A stretch of DNA of 64,000 nucleotides from assembly GCF_018502625.1 (NCBI RefSeq), contig NZ_CP075566.1, positions 2,237,001 through 2,301,000 of the forward strand, given 5' to 3'. The stretch comes from Pseudomonas hormoni. Lineage in GTDB: Bacteria; Pseudomonadota; Gammaproteobacteria; Pseudomonadales; Pseudomonadaceae. The translations under genes were made by a program, and so were the position numbers. Positions 43,838-53,607 of this stretch are shown one piece after another. The notes beneath the pieces are model-generated. The model saw nothing but the letters and a program-made list of their open reading frames with translations, ran no database searches and was not told where the DNA came from. Numbering within the stretch: position 1 is the stretch's first letter; each line of letters begins with the position of its first letter.

Positions 43838-46125
43838 GTCAGCCTCCCTGCGGCTTTCTCCACCAATGCTTGTAAATCAACCTGGTCCGGGTCCAGACCG
43901 AGCTTGCGTAAATCTTCGTTAACCTTTTCGTCCGAGTTCTGCACCACCGTTACGGTTTCACGGTTGAACGGCCTTGGATCCTCGCCGTAGTAAACCATGG
44001 CCGGTCCTTTCGGGACGTCCTCCAACCGGGCGAAGCCGTCGTCATCCAGCACGCCTTCACGCGTGGACCCGTCTGCAAAGTCAACGCGATACGACGCACC
44101 CGGCACCGGCTCAAGGTTGTCGTAATGCAGGTTCAATTCCAGCCAGGTCGGATTGGCCTTGGCTTGTTTCATCAGCTGCCCGGCGATATCGGCAGCGGCG
44201 AGTCCCGGAATAAGCGGAGCAAGGATTCCAATCCCGGTTCCTGCCCCCGGCGCACCGCCCGAGTTCGCCTTCACCTCAGCACCACTAATGGTCACGCCAC
44301 CCGCATCAACCTTGACGAAACTCCCCCCAGCCTTCGCCGTCAGTTCCATCCCGCCTTCAACCACGACCTTGTTGCCCGCGTGGTAGTGAATCTCCTCACC
44401 AGCTTCAACAAACTGCGCTGTGCCGACTTTGACGTGCTGAGTCACGCCCACCGTGAGGTGATCATCCGCCCGCGCTTCGGTCTTGCGGTCCAGATGCGTG
44501 ATCCGGTGCTCTTCCACCTTGAACTCGCTGAACACCTTGGCCTCGACCGTGTCATGCCGTTCGTTGCCGATGCGGATTTTCTGGTCGTGCTCGATGTTTT
44601 CGTCCCAATCGCGCTGGGCGTGCAGGTAGATCTGTTCCGCGCCTTTTTTGTCTTCGATGCGGAATTCGTTGTAGCCCTTGCCGCCCGGGGAGCTGAGGGT
44701 CTTGAAGGTGCTGCGGGTCTTGTTCGCCGGCAGGTCGTAGGGGACGACGTTTTCCTTGTGGTACAGGCAGCCGGTGATCAACGGTTGGTCGGGGTCGCCT
44801 TCGAGGAAGGTGACGAGTACTTCCATGCCGACGCGCGGGATGGCGATGCCGCCGTAGGCGCTGCCGGCCCAGCCGGTGGCAACGCGCAGCCAGCAGCTGG
44901 TGTTGTCGTTGGCCTGGCCGTCGCGGTCCCAGTGGAATTGCACTTTGACGCGGCCGTACTCGTCGCAATGGATTTCTTCACCCGGCGGGCCGGTGACGAT
45001 GGCGGTCTGGCTGCCGAGGACTTGCGGTTTCGGGTGCTCGAGGGCAGGGCGGTAGTGCGCGTCCCACGGTGTGGCGAGGAAGCGGTTGCGGTAGCCCTGA
45101 TGGAAATCGTCTTTGTTCTGGGTGACGTCGCTGGTGACGTTTTCGCCCAGCACTTGCGGCTGCTTGCCTTCGTGGACCACTTCCAGCAGCAGCCAGAGGT
45201 CGTTCCATTCGGCGCGCGGGTGTTCGCTCAGGGCCATGAAGTGGCCGCTGACCAGCGTCGGCTGATCGCCTTTGCCTTCCGCGAGTTTGTAGTCGCTGCG
45301 GTGGCGCTCAAGGGCGCGGGTTGCCAGTTGCTTGCCGCGGGCCCGGTCGGTGAATCGGCCTGGGTAGTCGTAGTCTTCCAGATCAGGCGCGAACGCGCTG
45401 GAAGCGGCGCCCTCCGGGAGGATGCGGGGTTTTTCGAAATCGTAATCGCGACGGCTGACGCGGGTGGTGCGGGTTTCCAGGCGCAGGTTGAAGCGCTTGA
45501 TCACCGGTTTCTCGGCGGCCATGCCCGAATCTTGCTGATAGGCCACGGGCGCGAGTTTGCGGAATACCGTCTGGTCGTCGCCGAACACCAGTTTGTGGCC
45601 GCTGCTGCTGTGCTGGAAGTGGAAGTGAATGCCTTCTTCCTCGCACAGACGCTGGATGAAATGCAGGTCGGATTCGTCGTACTGCACGCAGTAGACGCGC
45701 TCCGGGTAGATCGCGCCGAGCTGGAAGCTGTAGGCGTCGGCCAGGATTCCCCTGTCTTCGAGGACTTGGGCGATGATCTTCGGCACCGTCAAATGCTGGA
45801 AGATCTGCTGGTCATGGTTATGCCGCAGATACGCCAGTTGCGGCACCAGGCTGATGCTGTAGCGGGTCAGGCTTTTGCCGGAGTCGCCTTGCTCGATGCG
45901 ATAGACCAGGCCGTGAATGATGCCTTCGCCGGTGGCGCCGAACGTCAGGCAGCCACGCTTGTGCAGCAACTCTTCGAGCTTCAGGTCGGGGCGGGTGCTG
46001 ACCAGTTCGATGTCAAAACAGAAGGGCTGATTGAGGGCTTCGCGACCGACGAAACTGAGAACCTGAAGGTCAACGGAAACGCCTTCCAGCGTGAGGGAAA
46101 TATGGATTGCGTTTGCGTCCAGCAT
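43834..46125 (-). CDS. vgrG: Type VI secretion spike protein VgrG with C-terminal extension
   Basis: Trimeric tip of the T6SS needle. It has 763 residues. Residues 1-460 are the gp27/gp5 OB-fold core (FCFDIELVSTRPDLKLEELL; EIHCDEYGRVKVQFHWDRDG; CWLRVATGWAGSAYGGIAIP; RVGMEVLVTFLEGDPDQPLI). About 470-620 are the DUF2345-type beta-helix (KVVVEGGMELTAKAGGSFVK). The last 100 residues form a small beta domain (WLELNLHYDNLEPVPGASYR) typical of effector docking. It is the promoter-proximal gene of vgrG-PoNe-PoNi. No other T6SS structural genes are near, so this is an orphan vgrG locus. Confidence 0.94.
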   Translation of the reverse strand: MLDANAIHISLTLEGVSVDLQVLSFVGREALNQPFCFDIELVSTRPDLKLEELLHKRGCLTFGATGEGIIHGLVYRIEQGDSGKSLTRYSISLVPQLAYLRHNHDQQIFQHLTVPKIIAQVLEDRGILADAYSFQLGAIYPERVYCVQYDESDLHFIQRLCEEEGIHFHFQHSSSGHKLVFGDDQTVFRKLAPVAYQQDSGMAAEKPVIKRFNLRLETRTTRVSRRDYDFEKPRILPEGAASSAFAPDLEDYDYPGRFTDRARGKQLATRALERHRSDYKLAEGKGDQPTLVSGHFMALSEHPRAEWNDLWLLLEVVHEGKQPQVLGENVTSDVTQNKDDFHQGYRNRFLATPWDAHYRPALEHPKPQVLGSQTAIVTGPPGEEIHCDEYGRVKVQFHWDRDGQANDNTSCWLRVATGWAGSAYGGIAIPRVGMEVLVTFLEGDPDQPLITGCLYHKENVVPYDLPANKTRSTFKTLSSPGGKGYNEFRIEDKKGAEQIYLHAQRDWDENIEHDQKIRIGNERHDTVEAKVFSEFKVEEHRITHLDRKTEARADDHLTVGVTQHVKVGTAQFVEAGEEIHYHAGNKVVVEGGMELTAKAGGSFVKVDAGGVTISGAEVKANSGGAPGAGTGIGILAPLIPGLAAADIAGQLMKQAKANPTWLELNLHYDNLEPVPGASYRVDFADGSTREGVLDDDGFARLEDVPKGPAMVYYGEDPRPFNRETVTVVQNSDEKVNEDLRKLGLDPDQVDLQALVEKAAGRLT

Positions 46126-46295
46126 GCCTTGAATTCCGTCCTTTGGATAAGCAGATGCGGATGGTGCAGGATTAAACCGCCTCGTTCAAGGCGCAAATGC
46201 CGTAGGCGATGAGGCAGGGCTGCATCGGGGAAACCCTTAATGGTATGGTTTTGGTCGTCAAGCACCCCATCATTTTCAGCGTCTGGACGTTAGCT

Positions 46296-46386
46296 ATCGC
46301 GGGCAAGCCCGCTCCCACAGTGGTTTATGTCGTACGCAAATTCTGTGTACGCCAGAAAACCCTGTGGGAGCGGGCTTGCCCGCGAT
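46296..46386. repeat. REPIN (class A) after the mannitol operon
   Basis: atcgcgggcaagcccgctcc pairs exactly with ggagcgggcttgcccgcgat. It lies 14 bp beyond the fructokinase stop. Confidence 0.9.
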
Positions 46387-46399
46387 GAGGCCATCGGCT

Positions 46400-47344
46400 T
46401 TAGCCAAGATCCAACTGCCGCCGATACGGCAAATCCGGCCCGGTCTTGCTGCACGTCAGCGCCGCCGCTTGCACCGCAAACCTCAACATCCCGTCGATCT
46501 GCTCGCGGGCCAGCGATTGCACGCCTTCCACCGAATCCAGCTGCTGCTCGGTCAGCCAGGTAATCAGCGCCGCCTGAAAGGTATCGCCAGCCCCCACGGT
46601 GTCGGCAATCTTCACCGAACAGGCCGGCACCGACCACGAACCATGCTGGCGGCTGAACACCGTCGCACCCTCGCCACCGCGGGTCAAAAACACCAACTGA
46701 CAGCGATGCTGCAACCAGCCTTCAATCACGCGCTGCGGATCCTGCTCGGGATACAACAGGCTCAAGTCCTCGTCGCTGACTTTGATCAGGTCGGCCAGCT
46801 CGACCAACGTGGCCACGCGCGAACGCCACAGGTCGATGTTCGGTTCAGGATTGAGCCGCACGTTCGGATCGAGGCTGATCAGCCGTTTGCCGCTTTCCCG
46901 CTGCACCAAGGCCAGCAATGTGTCGGCAATCGGCTGCACCACCAACGAGAACGAGCCGATGTGCAAGCCGCGCACCTCCGGGCCTAACTCCGGCAGATGC
47001 TCAGGTTTCAATTGACGATCCGCGCAGCCTTCGCCACGGAAGCTGTAATGCGGCGAGCCATTGGCGCCGACCGCGACCATCGCCAGCGTGGTCGGTGCCG
47101 CGAAGTCCACCAGGTAATCCGGACGCACGCCTTCATCCTGCAGCACTTGCTGCAAACGTCGGCCAAGGTAGTCGGTCGACAGCCCGGCAAACAGCGCCGC
47201 ATCCACGCCGAGCCGGCGTAAACCGACCGCGACATTGAACGGTGAGCCACCGGCAATCGCCTTGAAATTCACTTTTGAAGCCAGGCCGCTGGCGTCGTCT
47301 TCACTGAAGAAATCGAACAGCGCTTCGCCACACACCAGGTACAT
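46400..47344 (-). CDS. mtlZ: Fructokinase, PfkB family
   Basis: Phosphorylates the fructose released by mannitol dehydrogenase. The 314-residue sugar kinase has the PfkB first signature in IAGGSPFNVAVGLRRLGVDA (30-49) and the second signature DTVGAGDTFQAALITWL near 255, with the catalytic Asp. It is the last gene of the mtl operon, 13 bp after the xylulokinase-like gene. Assignment as MtlZ follows from family and position. Confidence 0.9.
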   Translation of the reverse strand: MYLVCGEALFDFFSEDDASGLASKVNFKAIAGGSPFNVAVGLRRLGVDAALFAGLSTDYLGRRLQQVLQDEGVRPDYLVDFAAPTTLAMVAVGANGSPHYSFRGEGCADRQLKPEHLPELGPEVRGLHIGSFSLVVQPIADTLLALVQRESGKRLISLDPNVRLNPEPNIDLWRSRVATLVELADLIKVSDEDLSLLYPEQDPQRVIEGWLQHRCQLVFLTRGGEGATVFSRQHGSWSVPACSVKIADTVGAGDTFQAALITWLTEQQLDSVEGVQSLAREQIDGMLRFAVQAAALTCSKTGPDLPYRRQLDLG

Positions 47345-47357
47345 AGTTATTCACTCT

Positions 47358-48854
47358 TTAAAGGGTTGCGACATGCTGTTGATAGCGTTCATAGGCCTGC
47401 TGACAGGCCGCCACGTTTGCTGCGATCGGCAGGGTTTCACTGGCGAGGTCAAGCTTCACGCAACGCTCGCACAGGTCCGCCAGGCTGTCTTCGTGGCCGT
47501 TTGCCCAGGACTTGCACCACGCGGCCTGAATCGCCGCGCCGAGGGCGGCGGCTTCGCTTTGTTCGGTGCAGATCACCGGGGTGTTCATGATGTCGGCGAC
47601 GATCTGCCGCCACACCGGGCTTTTCGAGCCGCCGCCAATCAGGCAGATGCGCAGGCTTTGTAAGCCATTCTGGCGCAGCTGGTCCAGTCCGTAACGCAAA
47701 CCGAAGGTCGTGCCTTCGACCACGGCGCGGCACAGGTTGGCTTGCGTCAGGTTAGTCATGGTCAAGCCCAGCAGGCTGCCGGTGGCGTGGGGCAGCGCGG
47801 GGACGCGTTCGCCGTTGAGGAACGGCAGCATGCACACGCCTTCGGCACCGATCGGCGCTTGCGCCACGAGGTCGTTGAACCGTTCGATATCCAGCTCGAA
47901 CAAATCGCGAACCACTCCGGTGGCGTTGGTCAGGTTCATGGTGCAGATCAGCGGTAGCCAGCCACCGCTGGAGGCACAGAACGTCGCGACCGAGGCGTCC
48001 GGGCTGACTTTGGGTTGATCAGCATAGGCATACACCGTGCCCGAGGAACCGAGGCTCATGGTGATCGCGCCGGGTCGGATGTTGCCGGTGCCGATGGCGC
48101 CCATCATGTTGTCGCCGCCGCCGCTGGAGACCAGCGCCTTGGGGTTAATGCCCAAGTGTTCGGCGATGCCCGGCAGGATCGTGCCGACCGCTTGATGGGC
48201 GTCGATCAGCTCCGGCAGCGCGGCTTGCAAGCGTCCGCTGGGGTCGATGTCGCGCAACAGCTGCAGGTCCCACTGGCGGGTGCGCACGTTGAAATAACCG
48301 GTGCCCGAGGCGTCGCCGTACTCGCTGCAACTGCGGCCGGTGAGCCAGTGGTTGAGGTAGTCGTGGGGCAGCAGGATGCGGGCGATCCGGGAAAAAACCT
48401 CCGGGTGTTGTTCTTTGGTCCAGAGCAGTTTTGATACCGTGTAGCCCGGTGCGATGACCACGCCGAGGCGTTCCAGCGAGCCTTTTTCACCGCCGAGATG
48501 GGCGAGCAGGCGGTCGTTTTCCGCGGTGGATTCGGTGTCGCACCAGAGCTTGGCGGGGCGCAGCACCTGGCCTTGATCATCGAGCAGGACCAGGCCGTGT
48601 TGTTGGCCGGAGACGCCGATGCCGAGGATCTGCTGGCCGTCGACGTTGGCAGCGAGCAAGGCACGGCGAGTCGCTGAAGTGAACGCTTCAAGCCATTGCG
48701 ATGTGTCCTGCTCACGACGGCCATTGGCGCCGCTGATCAACGTGTGTGCGGCAGCGCCCTGGCCAAGGACCTGACCGCTGACCGCATCGAGAACGATGGC
48801 CTTTGTGCCTTGGGTGCCGCAGTCGATGCCGAGGAAGAGTTGATGGTTTGCCAT
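47358..48854 (-). CDS. xylB: Xylulokinase
   Basis: FGGY-family kinase that phosphorylates D-xylulose, called MtlY in polyol operons; it handles xylulose made from D-arabitol by the same dehydrogenase. The 498-residue protein has LFLGIDCGTQGTKAIVLDAV at the start, GISGQQHG-like GVSGQQHGLVLLDDQG near 80, SSGGGDNMMGAIGTGNIRPG near 240 and the C-terminal IGGGSKSPVWRQIVADI. The gene order dehydrogenase, xylulokinase, fructokinase matches the Pseudomonas mannitol/arabitol operon. Confidence 0.92.
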   Translation of the reverse strand: MANHQLFLGIDCGTQGTKAIVLDAVSGQVLGQGAAAHTLISGANGRREQDTSQWLEAFTSATRRALLAANVDGQQILGIGVSGQQHGLVLLDDQGQVLRPAKLWCDTESTAENDRLLAHLGGEKGSLERLGVVIAPGYTVSKLLWTKEQHPEVFSRIARILLPHDYLNHWLTGRSCSEYGDASGTGYFNVRTRQWDLQLLRDIDPSGRLQAALPELIDAHQAVGTILPGIAEHLGINPKALVSSGGGDNMMGAIGTGNIRPGAITMSLGSSGTVYAYADQPKVSPDASVATFCASSGGWLPLICTMNLTNATGVVRDLFELDIERFNDLVAQAPIGAEGVCMLPFLNGERVPALPHATGSLLGLTMTNLTQANLCRAVVEGTTFGLRYGLDQLRQNGLQSLRICLIGGGSKSPVWRQIVADIMNTPVICTEQSEAAALGAAIQAAWCKSWANGHEDSLADLCERCVKLDLASETLPIAANVAACQQAYERYQQHVATL

Positions 48855-48922
48855 GGGGAGGTCCTTGGTGCGTCAGGTTGATATCAGCCCGCATTCAACA
48901 TATTTGGAGGCTGACGGTCAGC

Positions 48923-49015
48923 CATCGCGGGCAAGCCCGCTCCCACATTGGCCCGTGGTGGAACACACATTTGTGAACGACATTGATCCCTGTGGGAGCG
49001 GGCTTGCCCGCGATG
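48923..49015. repeat. REPIN (class A) inside the mannitol operon (mtlD/xylB gap)
   Basis: catcgcgggcaagcccgctc pairs exactly with gagcgggcttgcccgcgatg, in the 184-bp gap between mtlD and the xylulokinase gene. Confidence 0.9.
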
Positions 49016-49038
49016 ACGGCAAGGTTTCACCGTCGTCC

Positions 49039-50514
49039 TTAAGCCAGCACCCGCTCCAGGGTCCGCGTCACGCCCACCTCCCGCAAACTGTTGCAGCACC
49101 ACTCAAACGCCGCGACAAACTCTGGCGAACGCGGAATCGCCGTGCCAAAGATCTCCTCCACCGCCAACAGCCGCTGCGTGATCAACGCATCATCCGCCAC
49201 CAGCGCCTGGCAAAACGCGGCGCGCGGATCGGGAATCGAGTAGGTCTCGCCATTCTCATCCACCCCCTTCAAATACAACGCCCACGCCGCCACCACCAAT
49301 GCCGCACGCCGGGTCTCCCGGCCATCGGCAATCAATCGGTTAATCGTCGGCACGGTGAACTTGGGAAATTTCGATGAACCATCCGAACACACACGCTCCA
49401 GCTGATCGGCAATCGCCTGATTGGAGAAGCGCTCCACCAGCGTGTTCTTGTACTCGGTCAGGTCGATCCCTGGCACGGAAGACAGCTGCGGCGTGACGTC
49501 CAGGTCCATGTAGGCGCGCATGTACCGCACAAACAGCGGATCGTTCATGGTCTCGTGAACGAAGCGATATCCCTTCAGAAACCCGAGATAGGTCAGTGCC
49601 AGATGACTGCCGTTGAGCAGTTTGATCTTCATTTCTTCATACGGCGTGACGTCATCGGTGAACTGCACGCCGACCTTTTCCCAGGCCGGACGGCCGTTGA
49701 CGAACTTGTCTTCCAGCACCCATTGCACAAACGGTTCACAGACCACCGGCCAGGCATCGTCGACGGCATGTTTGTCGTGCAATTGCAGCTTGTGTTCGGT
49801 GCTGGTCATCGGCGTGATGCGGTCGACCATGGCGTTGGGAAAGCTGACGTGCTCGGCGATCCAGTCGCGTAGGTCCGGATCGCGTAAAGCAGCGAAGGCC
49901 AGCAGCGCCTTGCGGGTGACCGCGCCGTTGTGCGGCAGGTTATCGCAGGACATCAAGGTGAACGCCGGGGTGCCGGCGGCACGGCGTTTGGCCAACGCGG
50001 CGCAGAGGAAACCGAACACGGTTTTCGGCGAATCCGGGTGCGCGAGGTCGTGCTGAATCTGCGGCAGATGAGCCATGAATTCGCCGTTACTGTCGTCGAT
50101 GCAGTAACCGCCTTCGGTGATGGTCAGCGAGACGATGCGAATCTCGGGGCTGGCCAGTTTGTCGATCAACGCTTGCGCGCCGTCCTCTGCCAGCAGCATG
50201 TCGCGGATCGCGCCAATGACCCGGACTTCAGTGTCGTCGGTGTCGCCCAACTCGAACAGGGTGAACAGGTAATCCTGCTCCTTCAGATCGTCCCGGGCGC
50301 GGCGGTCTTCGGTGCGCAGGCCAACGCCGCAAATCGCCCAGTCCAGGCCCTCGCCGGTATTCATCAAGGCGTCGGTGTAGTACGCCTGATGGGCACGGTG
50401 GAAACCGCCGACGCCGATGTGCGCGATGCCTTGGCGGGTGTCGCTCAGGGCGTAGGCGGGCATGACCACCTCGGGAGCGAGGTGGTGCAGGTTCTGTTTA
50501 TTCAGTTTCATCAC
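49039..50514 (-). CDS. mtlD: Mannitol 2-dehydrogenase
   Basis: Polyol-specific long-chain dehydrogenase converting D-mannitol to D-fructose with NAD+ (also D-arabitol to D-xylulose, D-sorbitol to fructose). It has 491 residues with the nucleotide motif GIAHIGVGGFHRAHQAYYTD (29-48), the core TITEGGYCIDDSNGEF and the catalytic lysine region KLLNGSHLALTYLGFLKGYR near 293, matching the P. fluorescens enzyme of known structure. It follows mtlK by 13 bp. Confidence 0.94.
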   Translation of the reverse strand: MMKLNKQNLHHLAPEVVMPAYALSDTRQGIAHIGVGGFHRAHQAYYTDALMNTGEGLDWAICGVGLRTEDRRARDDLKEQDYLFTLFELGDTDDTEVRVIGAIRDMLLAEDGAQALIDKLASPEIRIVSLTITEGGYCIDDSNGEFMAHLPQIQHDLAHPDSPKTVFGFLCAALAKRRAAGTPAFTLMSCDNLPHNGAVTRKALLAFAALRDPDLRDWIAEHVSFPNAMVDRITPMTSTEHKLQLHDKHAVDDAWPVVCEPFVQWVLEDKFVNGRPAWEKVGVQFTDDVTPYEEMKIKLLNGSHLALTYLGFLKGYRFVHETMNDPLFVRYMRAYMDLDVTPQLSSVPGIDLTEYKNTLVERFSNQAIADQLERVCSDGSSKFPKFTVPTINRLIADGRETRRAALVVAAWALYLKGVDENGETYSIPDPRAAFCQALVADDALITQRLLAVEEIFGTAIPRSPEFVAAFEWCCNSLREVGVTRTLERVLA

Positions 50515-50527
50515 AGGCTCTCTGAAA

Positions 50528-51631
50528 TCAGGCCGCTGCGCGCAACGGGCGGGTCAGCGCCACGCCGTCGGCATCGAATAAATGGCAGTGTTCGGCATCC
50601 AGGTGCAGGCTCAGGGTTTCGCCATAACGGCTGGCCAGGTCGCCGCGAACGCGCAGGGTCAGCGCTTCAACGGACGAGGTCAGCACGTGGCAGAAGGTGT
50701 CGCTGCCCAGGCGTTCGCTGACGTCGGCGGTGACTTGCAAAGTGCAGTCGCCGGGTTGCGCCAGTTCCAGATGTTCCGGGCGAATACCCAGGGTCACCGC
50801 GCCGCCGACGCTCAGGTTGGCGCCGCTCAACGGCAAGGTGATGCGGGTGCCCGCATCGAGCGCCACTTCGCAGCTTTGGCCGTCGACACGGGTAACTTTG
50901 CCCTTGAGGAAACCCATTTTCGGCGTGCCGAGAAAACCGGCGACGAACAGGTTGGCCGGCTGGTGATACAGGTCCAGCGGCGAACCGACCTGCTCGATCT
51001 TGCCGCCATTCAACACGACCACTTTGTCGGCCATGGTCATGGCTTCGACTTGATCGTGAGTCACGTAGATCATCGTGGCTTGCAGCTCTTTGTGCAGGCG
51101 CAGCAGTTCCAGACGCATCTGCACGCGCAGGGCGGCGTCGAGGTTGGACAGCGGTTCGTCGAACAGGAAGATTTTCGGATTACGTACGATGGCGCGACCG
51201 ATGGCGACGCGTTGACGCTGGCCGCCGGACAGTTGCTTCGGCTTGCGCTCCAGCATCGGCCCGAGTTCGAGGATGCGCGCCGCTTCGCCGACCTTTTTTT
51301 CCACTTCGGCTTTCGGCATGCCGGCCAGATCGAGGGCAAACGACATGTTTTTGCGCACGCTCATGTGCGGGTACAGGGCGTAAGTCTGGAACACCATCGC
51401 CAGGTCACGCTTGGCCGGGCTGACTTCGGTGATGTCGCGGCCATCGAGTTCGATGGTGCCGCCGCTGACTTCTTCCAGGCCGGCGATCAGCCGCAGCAGG
51501 GTGGATTTACCGCAGCCCGACGGGCCGACGAAGACCACGAATTCCTTGTCGTTCACTTCCAGGTCGATGCCTTTGATGATGGAAAAGCCTTCGAAGCCTT
51601 TTTGCAGATTCTTGATTTTCAGGTTGGCCAT
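50528..51631 (-). CDS. mtlK: Polyol ABC transporter ATP-binding protein
   Basis: MalK/UgpC-type ATPase that powers mannitol import through MtlF-MtlG. The 367-residue protein has Walker [10 protein letters not shown] (36-44), signature [15 protein letters not shown] near 133, Walker [13 protein letters not shown], the H-loop [10 protein letters not shown] and a C-terminal TOBE/OB regulatory domain ([20 protein letters not shown]). A REPIN separates it from mtlG. Confidence 0.93.
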   Translation of the reverse strand: MANLKIKNLQKGFEGFSIIKGIDLEVNDKEFVVFVGPSGCGKSTLLRLIAGLEEVSGGTIELDGRDITEVSPAKRDLAMVFQTYALYPHMSVRKNMSFALDLAGMPKAEVEKKVGEAARILELGPMLERKPKQLSGGQRQRVAIGRAIVRNPKIFLFDEPLSNLDAALRVQMRLELLRLHKELQATMIYVTHDQVEAMTMADKVVVLNGGKIEQVGSPLDLYHQPANLFVAGFLGTPKMGFLKGKVTRVDGQSCEVALDAGTRITLPLSGANLSVGGAVTLGIRPEHLELAQPGDCTLQVTADVSERLGSDTFCHVLTSSVEALTLRVRGDLASRYGETLSLHLDAEHCHLFDADGVALTRPLRAAA

Positions 51632-51682
51632 GGTGATGGGCCTCCGCTTGTTGTTATTCGTTTACGTCGGACGGGCTTTTTG

Positions 51683-51750
51683 TGTAGGAGCCAGGCTTGC
51701 CGGCGAAGGCGATCTCAAGGGCGCCTTCGCCGGCAAGCCTGGCTCCTACA
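51683..51750. repeat. REPIN (class B variant) inside the mannitol operon (mtlG/mtlK gap)
   Basis: tgtaggagccaggcttgccg pairs exactly with cggcaagcctggctcctaca. The variant has ccagg/cctgg where most class B copies have cgagg/cctcg. The short spacer itself contains gccttcgc/gcgaaggc. Confidence 0.9.
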
Positions 51751-51800
51751 AAGATCGTGTCCGGCGGACGTTACGGTGGTTCGCGTTGGGTGGGCGATCC

Positions 51801-52631
51801 TCATTTCACAGCGCCAAACGACAGGCCGCGGACCAGTTGTTTCTGGCTGATCCAGCCGAAGATCAGGATCGGCGCGCAGGCCAGCGTGGACACCGCCGAC
51901 AACTTGGCCCAGAACAGGCCTTCGGGACTCGAGTACGACGCGATCAACGCGGTCAGTGGCGCGGCTTTCGACGAGGTCAGGTTCAACGACCAGAACGCTT
52001 CGTTCCAGCACAGGATCAGCGACAGCAGCACCGTGGAAGCCAGACCGCCCTTGGCGATCGGCAGCAGCACCCGGACCATTTCCTGCCACAGCGTGGCGCC
52101 GTCGAGGCGTGCGGCTTCGAGGATGTCTTTGGGGATGTCCTTGAAGTAGGTGTAAATCATCCAGACCACGATCGGCAGGTTGATCAGCGTGTAGATCACG
52201 ATCAGCGCAATCCGCGTGTCGAGCAGGCCAAAGCTCTTGGCCAGCAGGTAGATCGGCATCAGTACGCCCACCGGCGGCAGCATCTTGGTGGAGAGCATCC
52301 ACAGCAGCGTGCCTTTGGTGCGCTGGGTTTCGTAGAACGCCATGGAGTAGGCCGCCGGCACCGCAATCAGCAGGCACAAGGCGGTGGCGCTGAAGGAAAT
52401 CACCACCGAGTTCCAGGCGAAACTGAAGTAATCGCTGCGCTCGTTGATGTGCAGGTAATTCTCCAGCGTCGGGGTGAAGATGAACTGCGGTGGCGTGGCG
52501 AACGCGTCGATTTCGGTTTTGAAACTGGTCAGCACCATCCAGAAGATCGGGAAGAAGATCAGGATCGCGATGGCCCAGGCCAGGGTGCCGAGCAGCAGGC
52601 TTTGCAGGCGGCGGGATTGTTGAAGGGTCAT
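51801..52631 (-). CDS. mtlG: Polyol ABC transporter permease MtlG
   Basis: MalG-type inner-membrane permease, 276 residues, six predicted helices. The EAA loop reads ILEAARLDGATLWQEMVRVL followed by LPIAKGGLAS near residue 180, the contact for the MtlK ATPase. N-terminal helix LLLGTLAWAIAILIFFPIFW. It starts 10 bp after mtlF. Confidence 0.93.
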   Translation of the reverse strand: MTLQQSRRLQSLLLGTLAWAIAILIFFPIFWMVLTSFKTEIDAFATPPQFIFTPTLENYLHINERSDYFSFAWNSVVISFSATALCLLIAVPAAYSMAFYETQRTKGTLLWMLSTKMLPPVGVLMPIYLLAKSFGLLDTRIALIVIYTLINLPIVVWMIYTYFKDIPKDILEAARLDGATLWQEMVRVLLPIAKGGLASTVLLSLILCWNEAFWSLNLTSSKAAPLTALIASYSSPEGLFWAKLSAVSTLACAPILIFGWISQKQLVRGLSFGAVK

Positions 52632-52641
52632 GGCGCAGGCC

Positions 52642-53568
52642 TCAGGCTTTGTCTGTCAGGTTTTTGCCGATCATCCGCACCAGCACGATGGCCGCGATGT
52701 TGGCGATCACCACCGCAATCAAGCCGCCGGCGGACGCCATGCCGACGTCGAACTGCACCAGCGCCTGGTTGTAGATCAGGTAGGCGAGGTTGGTCGAGGC
52801 GTAGCCGGGGCCACCGTTGGTGGTGGTGAAGATTTCGGCGAACACCGAGAGCAGGAAGATGGTTTCGATCATCACCACCACCGCGATGGGACGCGCCAGG
52901 TGTGGCAGGGTCAGGTGCCAGAAAATCGCGACAGGGCCGGCACCGTCCAGGCGCGCGGCTTCTTTCTGTTCCTGGTCGAGGGACTGCATGGCGGTCATCA
53001 GAATCAGGATCGCGAACGGCAGCCATTGCCACGAGACTATGATGATGATCGACAGCAGCGGGTAGTGCGCCAGCCAGTCCACCGGTTGCGCGCCAAACAG
53101 TTTCCAGACGTAGGCAAGAATCCCCGACACCGGGTGGAAAATCAGGTTCTTCCAGATCAGCGCACCGACGGTGGGCATGATGAAGAACGGCGAGATCAGC
53201 ATCACCCGCACGATGCCGCGACCGAGAAACTCACTGGCCTCCAGCAGCGCGCTGATCAACACCCCGAGCACCACGCTGATCAGCAACACGCTGCCCACCA
53301 GCAACAAGGTGTTGGTGGCGCCGGGCATGAACCCGGAGTCCGTCAGAAAATAGGTGAAGTTCTCCAGCCCGACGAACTCGTTTTCACCGGGGTTGAGCAG
53401 GTTGTAGCGGATCATCGAGAAGTACAGCGTCATGCCCAGCGGCACGATCATCCACAGCAGCAACAACGCCACCGAGGGGCTGACCAGAAACCAGCCGGGA
53501 TTGGCCAACCGGCTTTTACGCACCGGTTGGGGAATGTCCATGTGAGCTTTGGCAGTTGAAATATTCAT
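52642..53568 (-). CDS. mtlF: Polyol ABC transporter permease MtlF
   Basis: MalF-type permease, 308 residues with six main helices. The first helix is NPGWFLVSPSVALLLLWMIV, and the EAA loop is QEQKEAARLDGAGPVAIFWH followed by LTLPHLARPIAV near residue 225. It pairs with MtlG to form the channel. A REPIN in the 180-bp gap separates it from the binding-protein gene. Confidence 0.93.
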   Translation of the reverse strand: MNISTAKAHMDIPQPVRKSRLANPGWFLVSPSVALLLLWMIVPLGMTLYFSMIRYNLLNPGENEFVGLENFTYFLTDSGFMPGATNTLLLVGSVLLISVVLGVLISALLEASEFLGRGIVRVMLISPFFIMPTVGALIWKNLIFHPVSGILAYVWKLFGAQPVDWLAHYPLLSIIIIVSWQWLPFAILILMTAMQSLDQEQKEAARLDGAGPVAIFWHLTLPHLARPIAVVVMIETIFLLSVFAEIFTTTNGGPGYASTNLAYLIYNQALVQFDVGMASAGGLIAVVIANIAAIVLVRMIGKNLTDKA

Positions 53569-53607
53569 GGCGTTAAAACCGATTGGGAACAGACAAATGA
53601 AGACCTA

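Noticed and set aside
44125..46212. 695-codon plus-strand reading frame
   Set aside because: It is the antisense shadow of vgrG; its text has no recognisable domain, while the minus strand gives a full-length VgrG.
50582..52829. Two long plus-strand frames over mtlK, mtlG and mtlF
   Set aside because: Antisense to three clear ABC transporter genes; His/Gln/Arg-rich composition is typical of shadow frames.
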